From Desulfuromonas acetexigens (GTDB lineage: Bacteria; Desulfobacterota; Desulfuromonadia; Desulfuromonadales; Trichloromonadaceae): a stretch of DNA of 64,000 bases. Position 1 is the stretch's first letter. Each line of letters begins with the position of its first letter. Of the stretch, positions 28,701-36,946 are shown piece by piece. A program made the translations under genes and the position numbers. The stretch covers positions 1 through 64,000 of the forward strand of contig NZ_FOJJ01000037.1 in assembly GCF_900111775.1 (NCBI RefSeq). The letters are read 5' to 3'. Below the pieces are notes generated by a model. The model had not been told where the DNA came from, made no database searches, and saw only the letters and a list, made by a program, of their open reading frames with translations.

Positions 28701-28924
28701 TCCTCGCTCCGAGTCAGACGCATAATTTCTTCGGTGCTCATCCTTACTGTGGCGCACCCGCGTAGTCGGGCGAACTCTTTGCTTCCCGACTCGCCAACGC
28801 CTTTCTTGACCAGAAACACTCGGCCTTTCTCCTCGACAAATTCCACCTCGTTTAAGGGGGCGATGCCCAACTTCTCCCGAACCCCCTTGGGGATGGTAAC
28901 CTGCCCTTTACTGGTGACTTTCAT
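28697..28924 (-). CDS. vapB: AbrB/SpoVT-type antitoxin, VapB type
   Basis: 75 residues. The swapped-hairpin DNA-binding domain 'KVTSKGQVTIPKGVREKLGIA' occupies the first 25 residues, then a 'FVEEKGRVFLVKKGVG' strand and a charged tail that binds the toxin. It is the first gene of the pair. Direct repeats at 28938-28960 are the likely operator. Confidence 0.9.
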   Translation of the reverse strand: MKVTSKGQVTIPKGVREKLGIAPLNEVEFVEEKGRVFLVKKGVGESGSKEFARLRGCATVRMSTEEIMRLTRSEE

Positions 28925-28937
28925 GATGTTCCCTTCG

Positions 28938-28960
28938 GTATTACTTTTTGTATTACTTTA
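28938..28960 (-). promoter_or_regulatory. Direct-repeat operator of vapBC
   Basis: GTATTACTTT occurs twice (28938-28947 and 28950-28959), 12 bp apart, immediately upstream of the vapB start. Repeat spacing of about one helical turn suits AbrB-type antitoxin tetramers. Confidence 0.55.
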
Positions 28961-29054
28961 GCCCGTCACCCACCACCGGTCAAGCCGCTTTATTTGCCGG
29001 TTTTGCCGGCTGCCCTCAAGGCCGACTTGATCCGGGATACTGGCCAGACCAGGC

Positions 29055-29192
29055 TTATTTGTGCACGATAATCGCGTCGTCCTGCATCGTGGACTCTGCG
29101 GGGACGACCCCCTCTCGATAGAGATAGCGAACCATCCCATCCAACAAACGCCAATCCATGCCGATAGCGACTTGCACCTGACCCATATTCAT
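29055..29192 (-). CDS. 45-residue protein of unknown function
   Basis: ATG at 29192 with GGAGG 7 bp upstream, TAA at 29055-29057. Sequence begins 'MNMGQVQVAIGMDWRLLDG' and continues through 'MVRYLYREGVVPAEST' to '-IIVHK'. No Cys, signal peptide or membrane segment. It lies between two toxin-antitoxin pairs on the same strand. The good ribosome site and clean frame support translation. I know no family; it may be a small regulatory or toxin-linked protein. Confidence 0.45.
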   Translation of the reverse strand: MNMGQVQVAIGMDWRLLDGMVRYLYREGVVPAESTMQDDAIIVHK

Positions 29193-29502
29193 TTTTGAAT
29201 CCTCCATCAAAAGAGTGCTGGAAATCGCTGCCCAATATCGATCCGTTTAGTGAAGCGTAACAGACTTATCGCCCATCGCAAAAACGGCCCTGGCGCCGCG
29301 TCCAGCCCTCCGCCCCATGGGTCAAGAATCGAACCGGCGTTGCCGAAAACGGGCGCCTTCCCAGAAAATCCGCACCTCGAACGGAATGGGCGCCCAGTAG
29401 CTAACAGGGAATGGCCAGCTATTCTGTAGCAAAACAAGATCTGACCCCAGATTTTTTTTGGGGCGGCTCCATTTCCAGTCCTTCCTTCCGCCCTGCTTGA
29501 AG
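29193..29502. other. Intergenic region between the 45-residue gene and higA
   Basis: No convincing gene in 310 bp. Short hydrophobic frames lack ribosome sites. A weak hairpin ATCTG-accc-CAGAT plus T8 sits near 29441-29459, within a GATCTGACCCC sequence that resembles a motif found near REP-associated transposase genes. Likely remnants of mobile DNA. Confidence 0.5.
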
Positions 29503-29895
29503 TTACGCCGCCAATTCCTGAAGAATTTCAGGGTAACGGGTAGCGACTTTAAGAAGGGTGGCCGCCGCCCCCGAGGGGACTTTCCTCCCCTGCTCCCATT
29601 CCTGCAACGTCCTGACGGAAACCCCGAGAAGTTTGGCGAAAGCGGACTGCGAAAGCCCTGTTGCCGCCCGGGCAAGGGCGACCTGCGCCCGTTCGGAGGT
29701 AACGATTTCATCCTTTTCGACCGTTCCATCACGGCGCGTGACAATGCGGCGCACGGTTCCATCGTCCTGTGGAATGAAATCCGTTTTCCTGGCCCAATCC
29801 CCACGCTTGCCTTCCGGCAATGCAGCAAGCAATTCCGCATTCAAGTCGCGAGTTTTTTCCCATGATGCGAGTTCGGCCTCGGACAATTTAGTCAT
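29503..29895 (-). CDS. higA: XRE-family antitoxin, HigA type
   Basis: 130 residues. The N-terminal 60 residues are charged ('WEKTRDLNAELLAALPEG', then the beta part 'RRIVTRRDGTVEKDEIVT'). The helix-turn-helix lies at about 75-115: 'RAATGLSQSAFAKLLGVSVRTLQEWEQGRK'-type sequence (Q-S-x-F-A x L-G-V-S x-x-T-L-x-x-W-E-x-G). It is downstream of, and overlaps by 8 bp, the HigB-like gene, the toxin-first order characteristic of higBA. The domain layout also fits NadS-type antitoxins. Confidence 0.85.
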   Translation of the reverse strand: MTKLSEAELASWEKTRDLNAELLAALPEGKRGDWARKTDFIPQDDGTVRRIVTRRDGTVEKDEIVTSERAQVALARAATGLSQSAFAKLLGVSVRTLQEWEQGRKVPSGAAATLLKVATRYPEILQELAA

Positions 29896-30202
29896 GACTG
29901 AAACTCTCCTTGATTCGCCTTAACAAGCCGGGGTCGATATTTTCCTGGACATTTTTCGCGTACATGGTGACCAAAACAATCTGTCCATGGGCGAATCGCA
30001 AAAAATAGATCACCCGTACTCCACCTCTTTTTCCGTGGCCCTGCGCCGCCCATCGCAACTTTCGACATCCACCCGAGCGTGGAATAACATCCCCCGCATC
30101 AGGGTTCCCCAGCAAATAGGCCTGAAGAGAGAGAAACTCCTCTTCATCAAAATATTTTTCACGGACAGCCGAAAATGGCTGCAATTCAACGAACTGATAC
30201 AT
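29888..30202 (-). CDS. higB: RelE/HigB-like toxin
   Basis: 104 residues starting at ATG 30202 without a clear ribosome site. Core segments 'GDVIPRSGGCRKLRWAA' and 'GVRVIYFLRFAHGQIVLVTMYAKN' match RelE/HigB toxins of the NadS-associated type, ribosome-dependent mRNases. First gene of a toxin-first pair with the XRE antitoxin. Catalytic residues are poorly conserved in this family, so activity is inferred from family and context. Confidence 0.85.
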   Translation of the reverse strand: MYQFVELQPFSAVREKYFDEEEFLSLQAYLLGNPDAGDVIPRSGGCRKLRWAAQGHGKRGGVRVIYFLRFAHGQIVLVTMYAKNVQENIDPGLLRRIKESFSHD

Positions 30203-30257
30203 GAAATATACGCTTTAGACGGATACTCGTCAAGGGAAGCACTATAAATTCGCTCCC

Positions 30258-31253
30258 CTACCCCTCCATCACGATCACCGAATGGTCGCCGATGCTCATT
30301 TTGCGGGGGGAGCCGATCAGGGAGACGTTGTCGCCGAGGATCGAGTAGTGCAGGATGCTGTCCTTGGCGTGACTGTTGGCGTTGATGATCGAGTCCTTGA
30401 TGATGGCTTCTTCGATGACGCAGCCGGGGGCGATGGAGACGTCGGGGCCGAGGATGGAGTTGCGCACCACCGCCCCCTTGGCGATGTGCACCGGCTCGAT
30501 GAGAACCGAGTTGTAGACTTCGCCGTGGGTGTGATGACGGCCGCGCAGCAGGTAGCGGTTGGTTTCGAGCAGGGTCTCGGGCTTGCCGCAGTCGAGCCAC
30601 TCGTCCAGCTCGGGGGCGCGGAAGCGGGCGCCGTCGTGGATCATGCGCATGAAGACGGCGGGCAGGTAGTACTCCCCCTTCACCGTGTCGCCGGCGGCGA
30701 TGGTCGCGCCGATGTAATCCATGAAACGCCGGCCGTCCTTGAGATAGTAGAGGCCGACCTGGGCCAGTTTGGAAATGGGGGTGTCGGGCTTCTCGACCAT
30801 GTCGATGATCAGGCCGTCCCGCAGCACGTTGACGCCGAAACGCTGGTAATCCTCCACTTCCTTGGAGTAGATCAGGCCGTCGCAGTCGGCGCAGAGTTTG
30901 GGGATGCGATTGAGTTCGGTGACGAAAATGGTGTCGTTGAAGACCACCAACACGTCGTCCCCCTCATGGATGTGCGGCCCCGCCAGCGATACGGCGTGGG
31001 CCGGGCCGAGGCGATCCTTCTGCACGATGTAGCGGCATTCGACCTGGGGAAACTTCTCTTTCATATAGGCCTCGATCTGCTGGCCGTTCTCGTCGGTGAT
31101 GAAGATCAGCTCGATGTTATCGAGCACCAGCAGGCGGCTGACGATATGTTCGAGAACGGTCTTGCCGGCCACATGGACCAGGGATTTGGCCTTGGTATGG
31201 GTGTGCGGACGCAGGCGGGTTCCCTTGCCGGCAACAGGAAGAATGATTTTCAT
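30258..31253 (-). CDS. Sugar-1-phosphate nucleotidyltransferase with left-handed beta-helix tail
   Basis: 331 residues from the ATG 31253. The nucleotide-binding motif 'PVAGKGTRLRPHTHTKAKSL' (residues 6-25) and 'LVVFNDTIFV' mark the NTP-transferase fold; 'KGEYYLPAVFMRMI' and 'DEWLDCGKPETLLETNRYLL' are typical of glucose-1-phosphate thymidylyl/uridylyltransferases. The C-terminal 85 residues are hexapeptide-type repeats ('NSILGPDVSIAPGCVI'), as in RmlA-long or GlgC-like proteins. It activates a sugar for surface glycans; which nucleotide is not determinable here. It is transcribed divergently from hslO. Confidence 0.85.
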   Translation of the reverse strand: MKIILPVAGKGTRLRPHTHTKAKSLVHVAGKTVLEHIVSRLLVLDNIELIFITDENGQQIEAYMKEKFPQVECRYIVQKDRLGPAHAVSLAGPHIHEGDDVLVVFNDTIFVTELNRIPKLCADCDGLIYSKEVEDYQRFGVNVLRDGLIIDMVEKPDTPISKLAQVGLYYLKDGRRFMDYIGATIAAGDTVKGEYYLPAVFMRMIHDGARFRAPELDEWLDCGKPETLLETNRYLLRGRHHTHGEVYNSVLIEPVHIAKGAVVRNSILGPDVSIAPGCVIEEAIIKDSIINANSHAKDSILHYSILGDNVSLIGSPRKMSIGDHSVIVMEG

Positions 31254-31392
31254 GGTCGCTCCGGATGGTGAAAGTATTGGCGTCGCAGGTCGGCTTTCGG
31301 TAGGATGCACGGCATCCGCGCGCTTGCCCGCGAACCCCGGAAGTTTAACTTTTTTTCCGACAAGTCACAAGGGATCACCCGAAGGAGCCGCT

Positions 31393-32268
31393 ATGACCGA
31401 TCACCTGGTCCGCATTCTCAGCAAGGACGGTTCGCTGCGCGCCGTCGCCGCCGCCACTACGAACCTGACCGAAAGCATCCGCCTCCGCCAGGGGACCGAC
31501 CCCACCGCCACCGTCGCCCTCGGTCGCCTGGTCGCCGGCGCGGCCCTGATGGGGGCGCTGCTCAAGGGGGATCAACGCCTGGCGCTGATGATCGAGGGGA
31601 GCGGCCCCTTGCAGCGGCTGCACGCGGAAACCGACGCCTTCGGCCATGTGCGCGGCTCAATCAAAAACCCGATCGCCGACCTGCCGCCAAAAGCGGATCG
31701 TTTCGATGTCGCCGGAGCGGTGGGCAAGGCGGGGTTTCTGCACGTCATCAAGGATCTCTGTCTGAAGGAGCCGTACCGGGGCATGGTCCAGCTCTACAGC
31801 AGCGAAATCGCCGAGGATCTTGCCTACTACCTGACCACTTCGGAGCAGGTGCCGTCGACCGTCGGCCTCGGCGTCGCCCTCGACCAGGATTTCGCCGTCG
31901 CCGCCGCCGGCGGCTTTCTGGTGCAGGCGATGCCCGACGGCGACCCGGAACTTCTCCCCCTGCTCGAAGAGCGCCTGCGGCAACTGCCGCCGATGACCAG
32001 CCTGCTGCGCGAGGGGAAAACGCCGCTGCAAATCCTGGAAGGCATCTTCCAGGACATCCCCTTCACCGTACAACTGGAAACGCCGCTGGAATTCCGCTGC
32101 ACCTGCAACCTGGCCCAGGTCACCGCCATGCTCCGCGCGCTCCCCGCCGACGAAGTGCGCACCATGCTCGAAGAAGACCAGGGGGCCACGATCACCTGCG
32201 AGTTCTGCAAGCAGCAATATCATTTCACCGCCGAGGAACTTTCCGCCCTGCCGCAGCTGAAGAATTAG
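31393..32268 (+). CDS. hslO: Redox-regulated chaperone Hsp33
   Basis: 291 residues from an ATG with AAGGAG. Hsp33 is a cytosolic holdase switched on by oxidation. The N-terminal body has 'GRLVAGAALMGALLKGDQRL' and 'GGFLVQAMPDGDPELLPLLEE'. The C-terminal zinc switch shows the paired motifs C-x-C ('RCTCN') and C-x-x-C ('CEFC'), all four Cys present. Length is normal. Lies in a divergent pair with the sugar nucleotidyltransferase, without functional link. Confidence 0.95.
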   Translation: MTDHLVRILSKDGSLRAVAAATTNLTESIRLRQGTDPTATVALGRLVAGAALMGALLKGDQRLALMIEGSGPLQRLHAETDAFGHVRGSIKNPIADLPPKADRFDVAGAVGKAGFLHVIKDLCLKEPYRGMVQLYSSEIAEDLAYYLTTSEQVPSTVGLGVALDQDFAVAAAGGFLVQAMPDGDPELLPLLEERLRQLPPMTSLLREGKTPLQILEGIFQDIPFTVQLETPLEFRCTCNLAQVTAMLRALPADEVRTMLEEDQGATITCEFCKQQYHFTAEELSALPQLKN

Positions 32269-32301
32269 TTGACGAATTCCCCCCCTTGGCCAAGGTGGGG
32301 G

Positions 32302-32769
32302 TTACTCCCGCAACTCCAGCTCGAAGGGAGCTCCCGTCCCTCCCTCCGCCGTCAGTTCGAGCTTTTCCCTATCGATTCCGCGATTGGTGAAATAGCGGCC
32401 GAGCAGTTCGGCCCGGGCCTGGGCCAGCTGCCGGTCGTACTCCGGAGAAACATCGGTGGCGGCGCGCACCGTTCCCCGCCAGCGGACGCGGCCGCTCGCC
32501 GCCAGCCAATCGGCCAGGGGCTCGAGCATCTCGACCCCGCCCGCCAGGGGCAGGGCCGCCCCCGCGCTGAAGAGGCGTTCGCCGGGATAGCGCAGGGTCA
32601 GGCCTTCCCCGGGATCAATCTCGACCCCGGGGAGCAGCGCGGCGCTCGCCCGCAACTCCGCCGCCGACGGCGTCGGCGCCGCCGCTTCGACGACCGGGGC
32701 CGGGGACGGAGTGCCACCGGCACATCCCCACAATAGCAGCAGCAACAGGCCGATCAGTCCGTTCCTCAT
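32302..32769 (-). CDS. OmpA-like lipoprotein
   Basis: 155 residues. Lipobox 'LLLLWGCAGG' gives a lipidated Cys at residue 16. After a Pro/Ala-rich linker comes an OmpA-C-like domain with 'RLFSAGAALPLAGGVEMLEPLADWL' and the 'YDRQLAQARAELLGRYFTN' helix, but the peptidoglycan-binding Asp/Arg pair is not obvious. It starts 4 bp inside the end of the second ABC exporter gene, the last in that operon. It may anchor to the envelope and serve the exporter. Confidence 0.75.
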   Translation of the reverse strand: MRNGLIGLLLLLLWGCAGGTPSPAPVVEAAAPTPSAAELRASAALLPGVEIDPGEGLTLRYPGERLFSAGAALPLAGGVEMLEPLADWLAASGRVRWRGTVRAATDVSPEYDRQLAQARAELLGRYFTNRGIDREKLELTAEGGTGAPFELELRE

Positions 32770-34544
32770 CCTTCCTCCTCAGGTTCACCGTTCAACTCCT
32801 GCAAACGCCAGAGCCGGGCGTAAAGCCCCCCTTGGGCCAGCAATTCCCGGTGGCTGCCGACCTCGGCCACGCTCCCCCGATGCAACACATGGATGCGGTC
32901 GGCACTGGCGGCGGTGCGCAGCCGGTGGGCGATGAGCAAAACGCTCCGGCGGCGTCCGGCGCGAGCCAGGGCCTCCCCCACCCGTTGTTCGGTAAGGCTG
33001 TCGAGGCGGCTGGTCGCCTCGTCGAGAACCAGCAGGGCCGGATCGCTTGCCAGCGCCCGCGCCAGGCAGAGCAGCTGCCGCTCGCCCGAGGAGAGATTGC
33101 GACCGCGTTCGCTCAGCACCCCCTCCAGCCCCTCCAGCCGCTCGGCGACCTCCTCCATGCCGCAATCGGCGAGCAGCGCCAGCAGGGCGGCATCATCCAG
33201 CGTCCCCGCCGGATCGAGGTTGGCGCGCAGCGTTCCGGCGAAAAGGAAGGGCTCCTGGGAGACCCAGCCGATGCGGCGGCGCAGTTCGGCCGGATCGAGG
33301 TCATAGAGATCGACCCCGTCAATGAGAATGCGCCCCTCCTGGGGGCGGTAGAACTGGAGCAAAAGCCGGGTCAGGGTACTCTTACCGCTCCCGGTGGCGC
33401 CGACCAGGGCCACCCGCTCACCGGGGCCGATGCGCAGGTCGATCCCCTTGAGCACCGGGGTCTTGCCGTCGTAACTGAAACTCACTCCCTCGAAGCGGAC
33501 CTCGCCGGGGCCATGAGGGTAAACCCCGGATCCGACCGGCTCTTCCGGCTCGTCGAGCAGCTCGAAGATCCGTTCCAGAGAAGCGTTGCTGGCCTGGAGC
33601 ACGGAATATTTGGCGGAGAGGTCGCGCAGGGGGATAAAGAACTTCTGCACATATTCGATAAAGGCCACCAGGGTACCGAAGCTGGCGATGCCGGTCAGCA
33701 CCTCGCCCCCCCCTTTCCAGAGGATGGCGGCGATGGCCACCGCGGCAAGGACTTCGACCAGGGAATAGAGGGCGGCATCCCATTCGATGGTGCGGAAGGT
33801 GCTGTCCCGGTAATCGTTCTGCAGGGTCTCGAACTCGTCAAGGGTACGGCGCTGCTGGCCGAAGAGGCGGACTTCGCCGATGCCGGCGATGCGTTCGGCG
33901 ATGAAGGCGTTGAGCCCGGCCAGACGCGCCCGCACCTGGCGCATGGCATCGCGCATGTTGCGGCGAAAGAGGTAGAGAATGACGAGCAGGGGCGGCACCA
34001 CCGCCAGCGCCACCAGGGTCAGGGATGGGCTAAGCCAGAACATGACGGCGACGATGCCGATCAGGGTGACGATGTCGCCGACCGAGGCGATGACCCCGGC
34101 GCCGAAGAGTTCGCCGACATTCTCCACGTCGCTGGTCAGGCGGGTAACGAGGCGCCCCGAGGGGTGGCGGTCGAAAAAGGCCGTGGACAGGCGCAGCATC
34201 CGCCGGAAACCCTGGCGGCGCAGATCGGCCATGATCCGTTGCCCCACCGCCTGCACCAGGTAGCCCTGGGCGAAGAGGAGCAGGCTTTCGCCGAGCAGGG
34301 CGAGCAGAAAGAGGAGCGCCAGCCCGGCGAAGCCGTCGAGGCTCCCCGGCACGATGTGATTGTCGATCAGCAGCTTGATCAGATAGGGCTGGATCAGCTT
34401 GGCCCCGGCGATAAAGGGCAAAAGGCCCAGGGCGATGACGGCCTGCCCGCGATAGGGGCGGACCATGGCGACGAAACGGCGGAAGAGCCGCCAGTCGAGG
34501 TAGCGTCCGGTGACGGTATCGAGTTCGGTATGGCCGTGCCTCAT
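32766..34544 (-). CDS. ABC exporter half-transporter, consensus-site subunit
   Basis: 592 residues from the ATG 34544 (4-bp overlap with the partner gene); the longer frame to 34673 overlaps the partner and is not needed. Membrane domain with six helices (about 20-320), then the nucleotide-binding domain: Walker A 'GATGSGKST', Q-loop 'WVSQEPFLFAGT', Walker B 'LLVLDEATSRLD' with catalytic Glu, and H-loop 'LLIAHRL'. Its own signature is degenerate, 'LSSGERQ', not LSGGQ. Paired with the next gene as a heterodimeric exporter (MsbA/LmrCD/TM287-288 type). Substrate unknown, possibly lipid or drug. Confidence 0.92.
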   Translation of the reverse strand: MRHGHTELDTVTGRYLDWRLFRRFVAMVRPYRGQAVIALGLLPFIAGAKLIQPYLIKLLIDNHIVPGSLDGFAGLALLFLLALLGESLLLFAQGYLVQAVGQRIMADLRRQGFRRMLRLSTAFFDRHPSGRLVTRLTSDVENVGELFGAGVIASVGDIVTLIGIVAVMFWLSPSLTLVALAVVPPLLVILYLFRRNMRDAMRQVRARLAGLNAFIAERIAGIGEVRLFGQQRRTLDEFETLQNDYRDSTFRTIEWDAALYSLVEVLAAVAIAAILWKGGGEVLTGIASFGTLVAFIEYVQKFFIPLRDLSAKYSVLQASNASLERIFELLDEPEEPVGSGVYPHGPGEVRFEGVSFSYDGKTPVLKGIDLRIGPGERVALVGATGSGKSTLTRLLLQFYRPQEGRILIDGVDLYDLDPAELRRRIGWVSQEPFLFAGTLRANLDPAGTLDDAALLALLADCGMEEVAERLEGLEGVLSERGRNLSSGERQLLCLARALASDPALLVLDEATSRLDSLTEQRVGEALARAGRRRSVLLIAHRLRTAASADRIHVLHRGSVAEVGSHRELLAQGGLYARLWRLQELNGEPEEEG

Positions 34545-36274
34545 GCCGATCCCTCCAGTTCCGCCAGCAAGCGCTCGCGCTCGGCGAGACGAGCGTAGCA
34601 ACCGTCCGCCGCCGCCAGCTCGGCGGGCGTCCCCTGCTGGCAGATGCTTCCGTCTTTCAGCACCAGCACCCAATCCATCCCCTGAAACAAAGAGACTCGC
34701 CCCGAAGCGAGGAGCACGGTGCGCCCGGCCAACCGGGGACGCAGCCGCGCCCAGACCTCACGGGCGGTGGCGGCATCAAGATGGCTGAAGGGATCGTCGA
34801 GGAGCCACAGTCCGCCGTCGGCGGCCAGCGCCCGACCGAGACAGACGCGTTGCCGCTGACCGCCGGAAAGGGCCAGGCCCCCCTCACCGACGCGGGTGGC
34901 GTAGCCTTCGGCGAAGTTCGCCACTTCCTCCTCCAGACAGACTGCCTCGGCGATTTGTCGCAGCAAGTCGTCGTCGGCCTCGGGCACTCCGTAGAGGAGA
35001 TTTTCCCGCAGCGTGCCGCTGAAAAGTCGCCCTTCCTGGGGAACCGCCGCCAGCCGCCGGCGATAAGCGGCACCGTCGAGGTCGGCGAGATCCTCGCCAT
35101 CAACGAAGACCTTCCCCGATTCCGGCCGATAGAGCCGTGAGAGCAGCTTGAGCAGGGTGCTCTTGCCGCTGCCGGTGCCGCCGGCGACCCCGACCAGGGC
35201 GCCCGGGGGGATGTCGAAGGTCAGCCCATGCAGCACCGGCCGCTCGCCATAGGCGAAATCGAGTCCGGCCGCGCGCATCGCCGGAGCCCGCAGGTCGCGG
35301 GTGGCGGAAGCGGCGAAGGGGGCCGGTTCCGGGGTACCGAGCAGGGGATCAAGCCGTTCCATACTCGCCGCCGCCCGCTGGGTCAGGGTCAGCACCCAGC
35401 CGAGAAGCAGGGTCGGCCAGGCCAGTTGCACCAGATAAGCGTTGAAGGCGATCAACTCGCCGAGACCGAGTTCCCCGGCCATCACCCGGGCGCCGCCGAA
35501 GTAGAGGGCGAGGAGGGTGGCGAGGGGGCCGATGACGATCATCACCGGCAGCACCAGGGCGCGCAGGCGAGCCAGCACCAGATTGCGTTCCAGATAGTCG
35601 TCGTTGAGTTCCGCGAAACGTCGGCACCGGTCCTCGGCGAGATTGCCGGCGCGGATCACCGCCTGCCCGGAAACCCCTTCCTCCACCGCCTCGCTGACCC
35701 GGCCGAGACTTTCCTGGACCAGAGTGGAGTGTTGCAGCAGCCGGCGGCTGACCCGTTTGACCACGATCAGCATGAAGGGATAGGGGAGCAAGGCGATCAG
35801 GGTCAGCCCCGGCGATAAGGCCAGGAGCATAACCAGGGAGAAGAGATAGACCAGTACGGCGTTGGCCAAAGTCAGCACGCCGAACCCGGCGAGCATGCGG
35901 ATATTGGTGAGATCGTTGGTGAAACGCGAGAGAAGATCACCGGTGCGGTGGTGGTCAAAGAAGGGGGCGTCCTGGCCGAGCAGGCGGGTCAGCAGGTCGC
36001 GGCGCAGATCGACCTCGATGCGCCGAGCGGTGCGCAGAAAGCGCAGCCGGGAAAGCTGCCGGGTGCCGCCCCGCAGCACCGCGGCCAAAGCCAGCAGCAG
36101 GGCGAACCAGGCCAGCCCCCGGTAATTCCCGCCCTCGACCGCTTCGATCCCGCCCTTGAGCATCCAGGGGATGACCATCGCCAGGGCGTTGGTCAAAACC
36201 AGCCAGACCACCCCAGCCAGAAGCAGCCGCCGATAGGGGAGCAGATAGGGGATGAGGAAACGCAGGCTTTTCAC
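34541..36274 (-). CDS. ABC exporter half-transporter, degenerate-site subunit
   Basis: 577 residues. Six membrane helices (about 15-310), then Walker A 'GGTGSGKST', signature 'LSGGQRQRVCLGRAL' (canonical), Walker B 'LWLLDDPFSHLD' with Asp in place of the catalytic Glu, and 'LLASGRVSLF' where the switch His should be. The canonical signature here completes the active site of the partner, while this Walker B forms the inactive site with the partner's LSSGE. First gene of the exporter-lipoprotein operon. Confidence 0.92.
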   Translation of the reverse strand: MKSLRFLIPYLLPYRRLLLAGVVWLVLTNALAMVIPWMLKGGIEAVEGGNYRGLAWFALLLALAAVLRGGTRQLSRLRFLRTARRIEVDLRRDLLTRLLGQDAPFFDHHRTGDLLSRFTNDLTNIRMLAGFGVLTLANAVLVYLFSLVMLLALSPGLTLIALLPYPFMLIVVKRVSRRLLQHSTLVQESLGRVSEAVEEGVSGQAVIRAGNLAEDRCRRFAELNDDYLERNLVLARLRALVLPVMIVIGPLATLLALYFGGARVMAGELGLGELIAFNAYLVQLAWPTLLLGWVLTLTQRAAASMERLDPLLGTPEPAPFAASATRDLRAPAMRAAGLDFAYGERPVLHGLTFDIPPGALVGVAGGTGSGKSTLLKLLSRLYRPESGKVFVDGEDLADLDGAAYRRRLAAVPQEGRLFSGTLRENLLYGVPEADDDLLRQIAEAVCLEEEVANFAEGYATRVGEGGLALSGGQRQRVCLGRALAADGGLWLLDDPFSHLDAATAREVWARLRPRLAGRTVLLASGRVSLFQGMDWVLVLKDGSICQQGTPAELAAADGCYARLAERERLLAELEGSA

Positions 36275-36306
36275 GAAGAACCTGTCCGAGAAGGGGGAAA
36301 CACCCT

Positions 36307-36392
36307 CGTAGGATGCGGTGACGCAAGGAACCGCATCGGTTGCGACACGACATTGGTTTCGATGCGGTTCGCTCTGCTCACCGGCATCCTAC
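36307..36392. repeat. Inverted-repeat element, family A copy 2
   Basis: CGTAGGATGCGGTGACGC...GAACCGCATC at the left pairs with GATGCGGTTC...GCTCACCGGCATCCTAC at the right. It matches the element at 394-477 in ends and inner arm sequence. It lies between the exporter operon and the Gx gene, and supplies the TAG stop of the latter (36389-36391). Confidence 0.75.
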
Positions 36393-36946
36393 CCTTCTTT
36401 CTCCTCACGAAAAGCCGGATGTCCGCGCAGCAGGTCGAGCAGCCAGGCGGCGGCGAAGCCGTTGGCGAGACCGGCGCCGAGGGCGAAGAGGAGAAAGGGC
36501 GGGAGCAGCTGCCAGAGGCCGGGATGGCGCACCAACAGCAGATAGGCCAAACCCATCTGGCCGAGGGCGTGGCCGACGGCGCCCAGGGCCGAAACCCCGA
36601 CTGGGCCGATACGGCGGCCTCCGAAACGATAGGCGGCGGTCATCAGCGCCGTGGCCGCCGCCCCCCCGGCGAGGGAGAGGAAGAAGCCCGGAGAAAAGAG
36701 GGTGCCGACCACCAGCGAGCCGAGCAGGATGCGCCCCAGGGTCACCCCCCAGGCGGCGCGAGGGCCGTAGAGAAAGAGCGCGGCCAGGGTCAGGATATTG
36801 GCGAAACCGAGACGGAACCAGGGGGCCGGAGCGGGCAACAGGTATTCAAGGGTGTGCAGCGCCACCGCCAGGGCGGTGAAAAGGGCGAGAAAGGTCCGGC
36901 GGCGCGCCGCCGCCAGCACCTGCGGGTCAACGGCTGAGCAGGTCAT
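36389..36946 (-). CDS. Gx transporter family membrane protein (heptaprenyl diphosphate synthase component I-like)
   Basis: 185 residues from the ATG 36946; the upstream frame overlaps the NusG-II gene. About five to six hydrophobic segments. 'HTLEYLLPAPAPWFRLGFANILTL' (split motif L-P, then R-L-G-x-A-N), 'GVTLGRILLGSLVVG' and 'GVSALGAVGHALGQM' are hallmarks of the Gx family, annotated as heptaprenyl diphosphate synthase subunit I but structurally ECF-transporter-like. Downstream of NusG-II and ApbE genes by overlap; the trio recalls flavin-dependent extracytosolic electron transfer loci. Confidence 0.8.
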   Translation of the reverse strand: MTCSAVDPQVLAAARRRTFLALFTALAVALHTLEYLLPAPAPWFRLGFANILTLAALFLYGPRAAWGVTLGRILLGSLVVGTLFSPGFFLSLAGGAAATALMTAAYRFGGRRIGPVGVSALGAVGHALGQMGLAYLLLVRHPGLWQLLPPFLLFALGAGLANGFAAAWLLDLLRGHPAFREEKEG

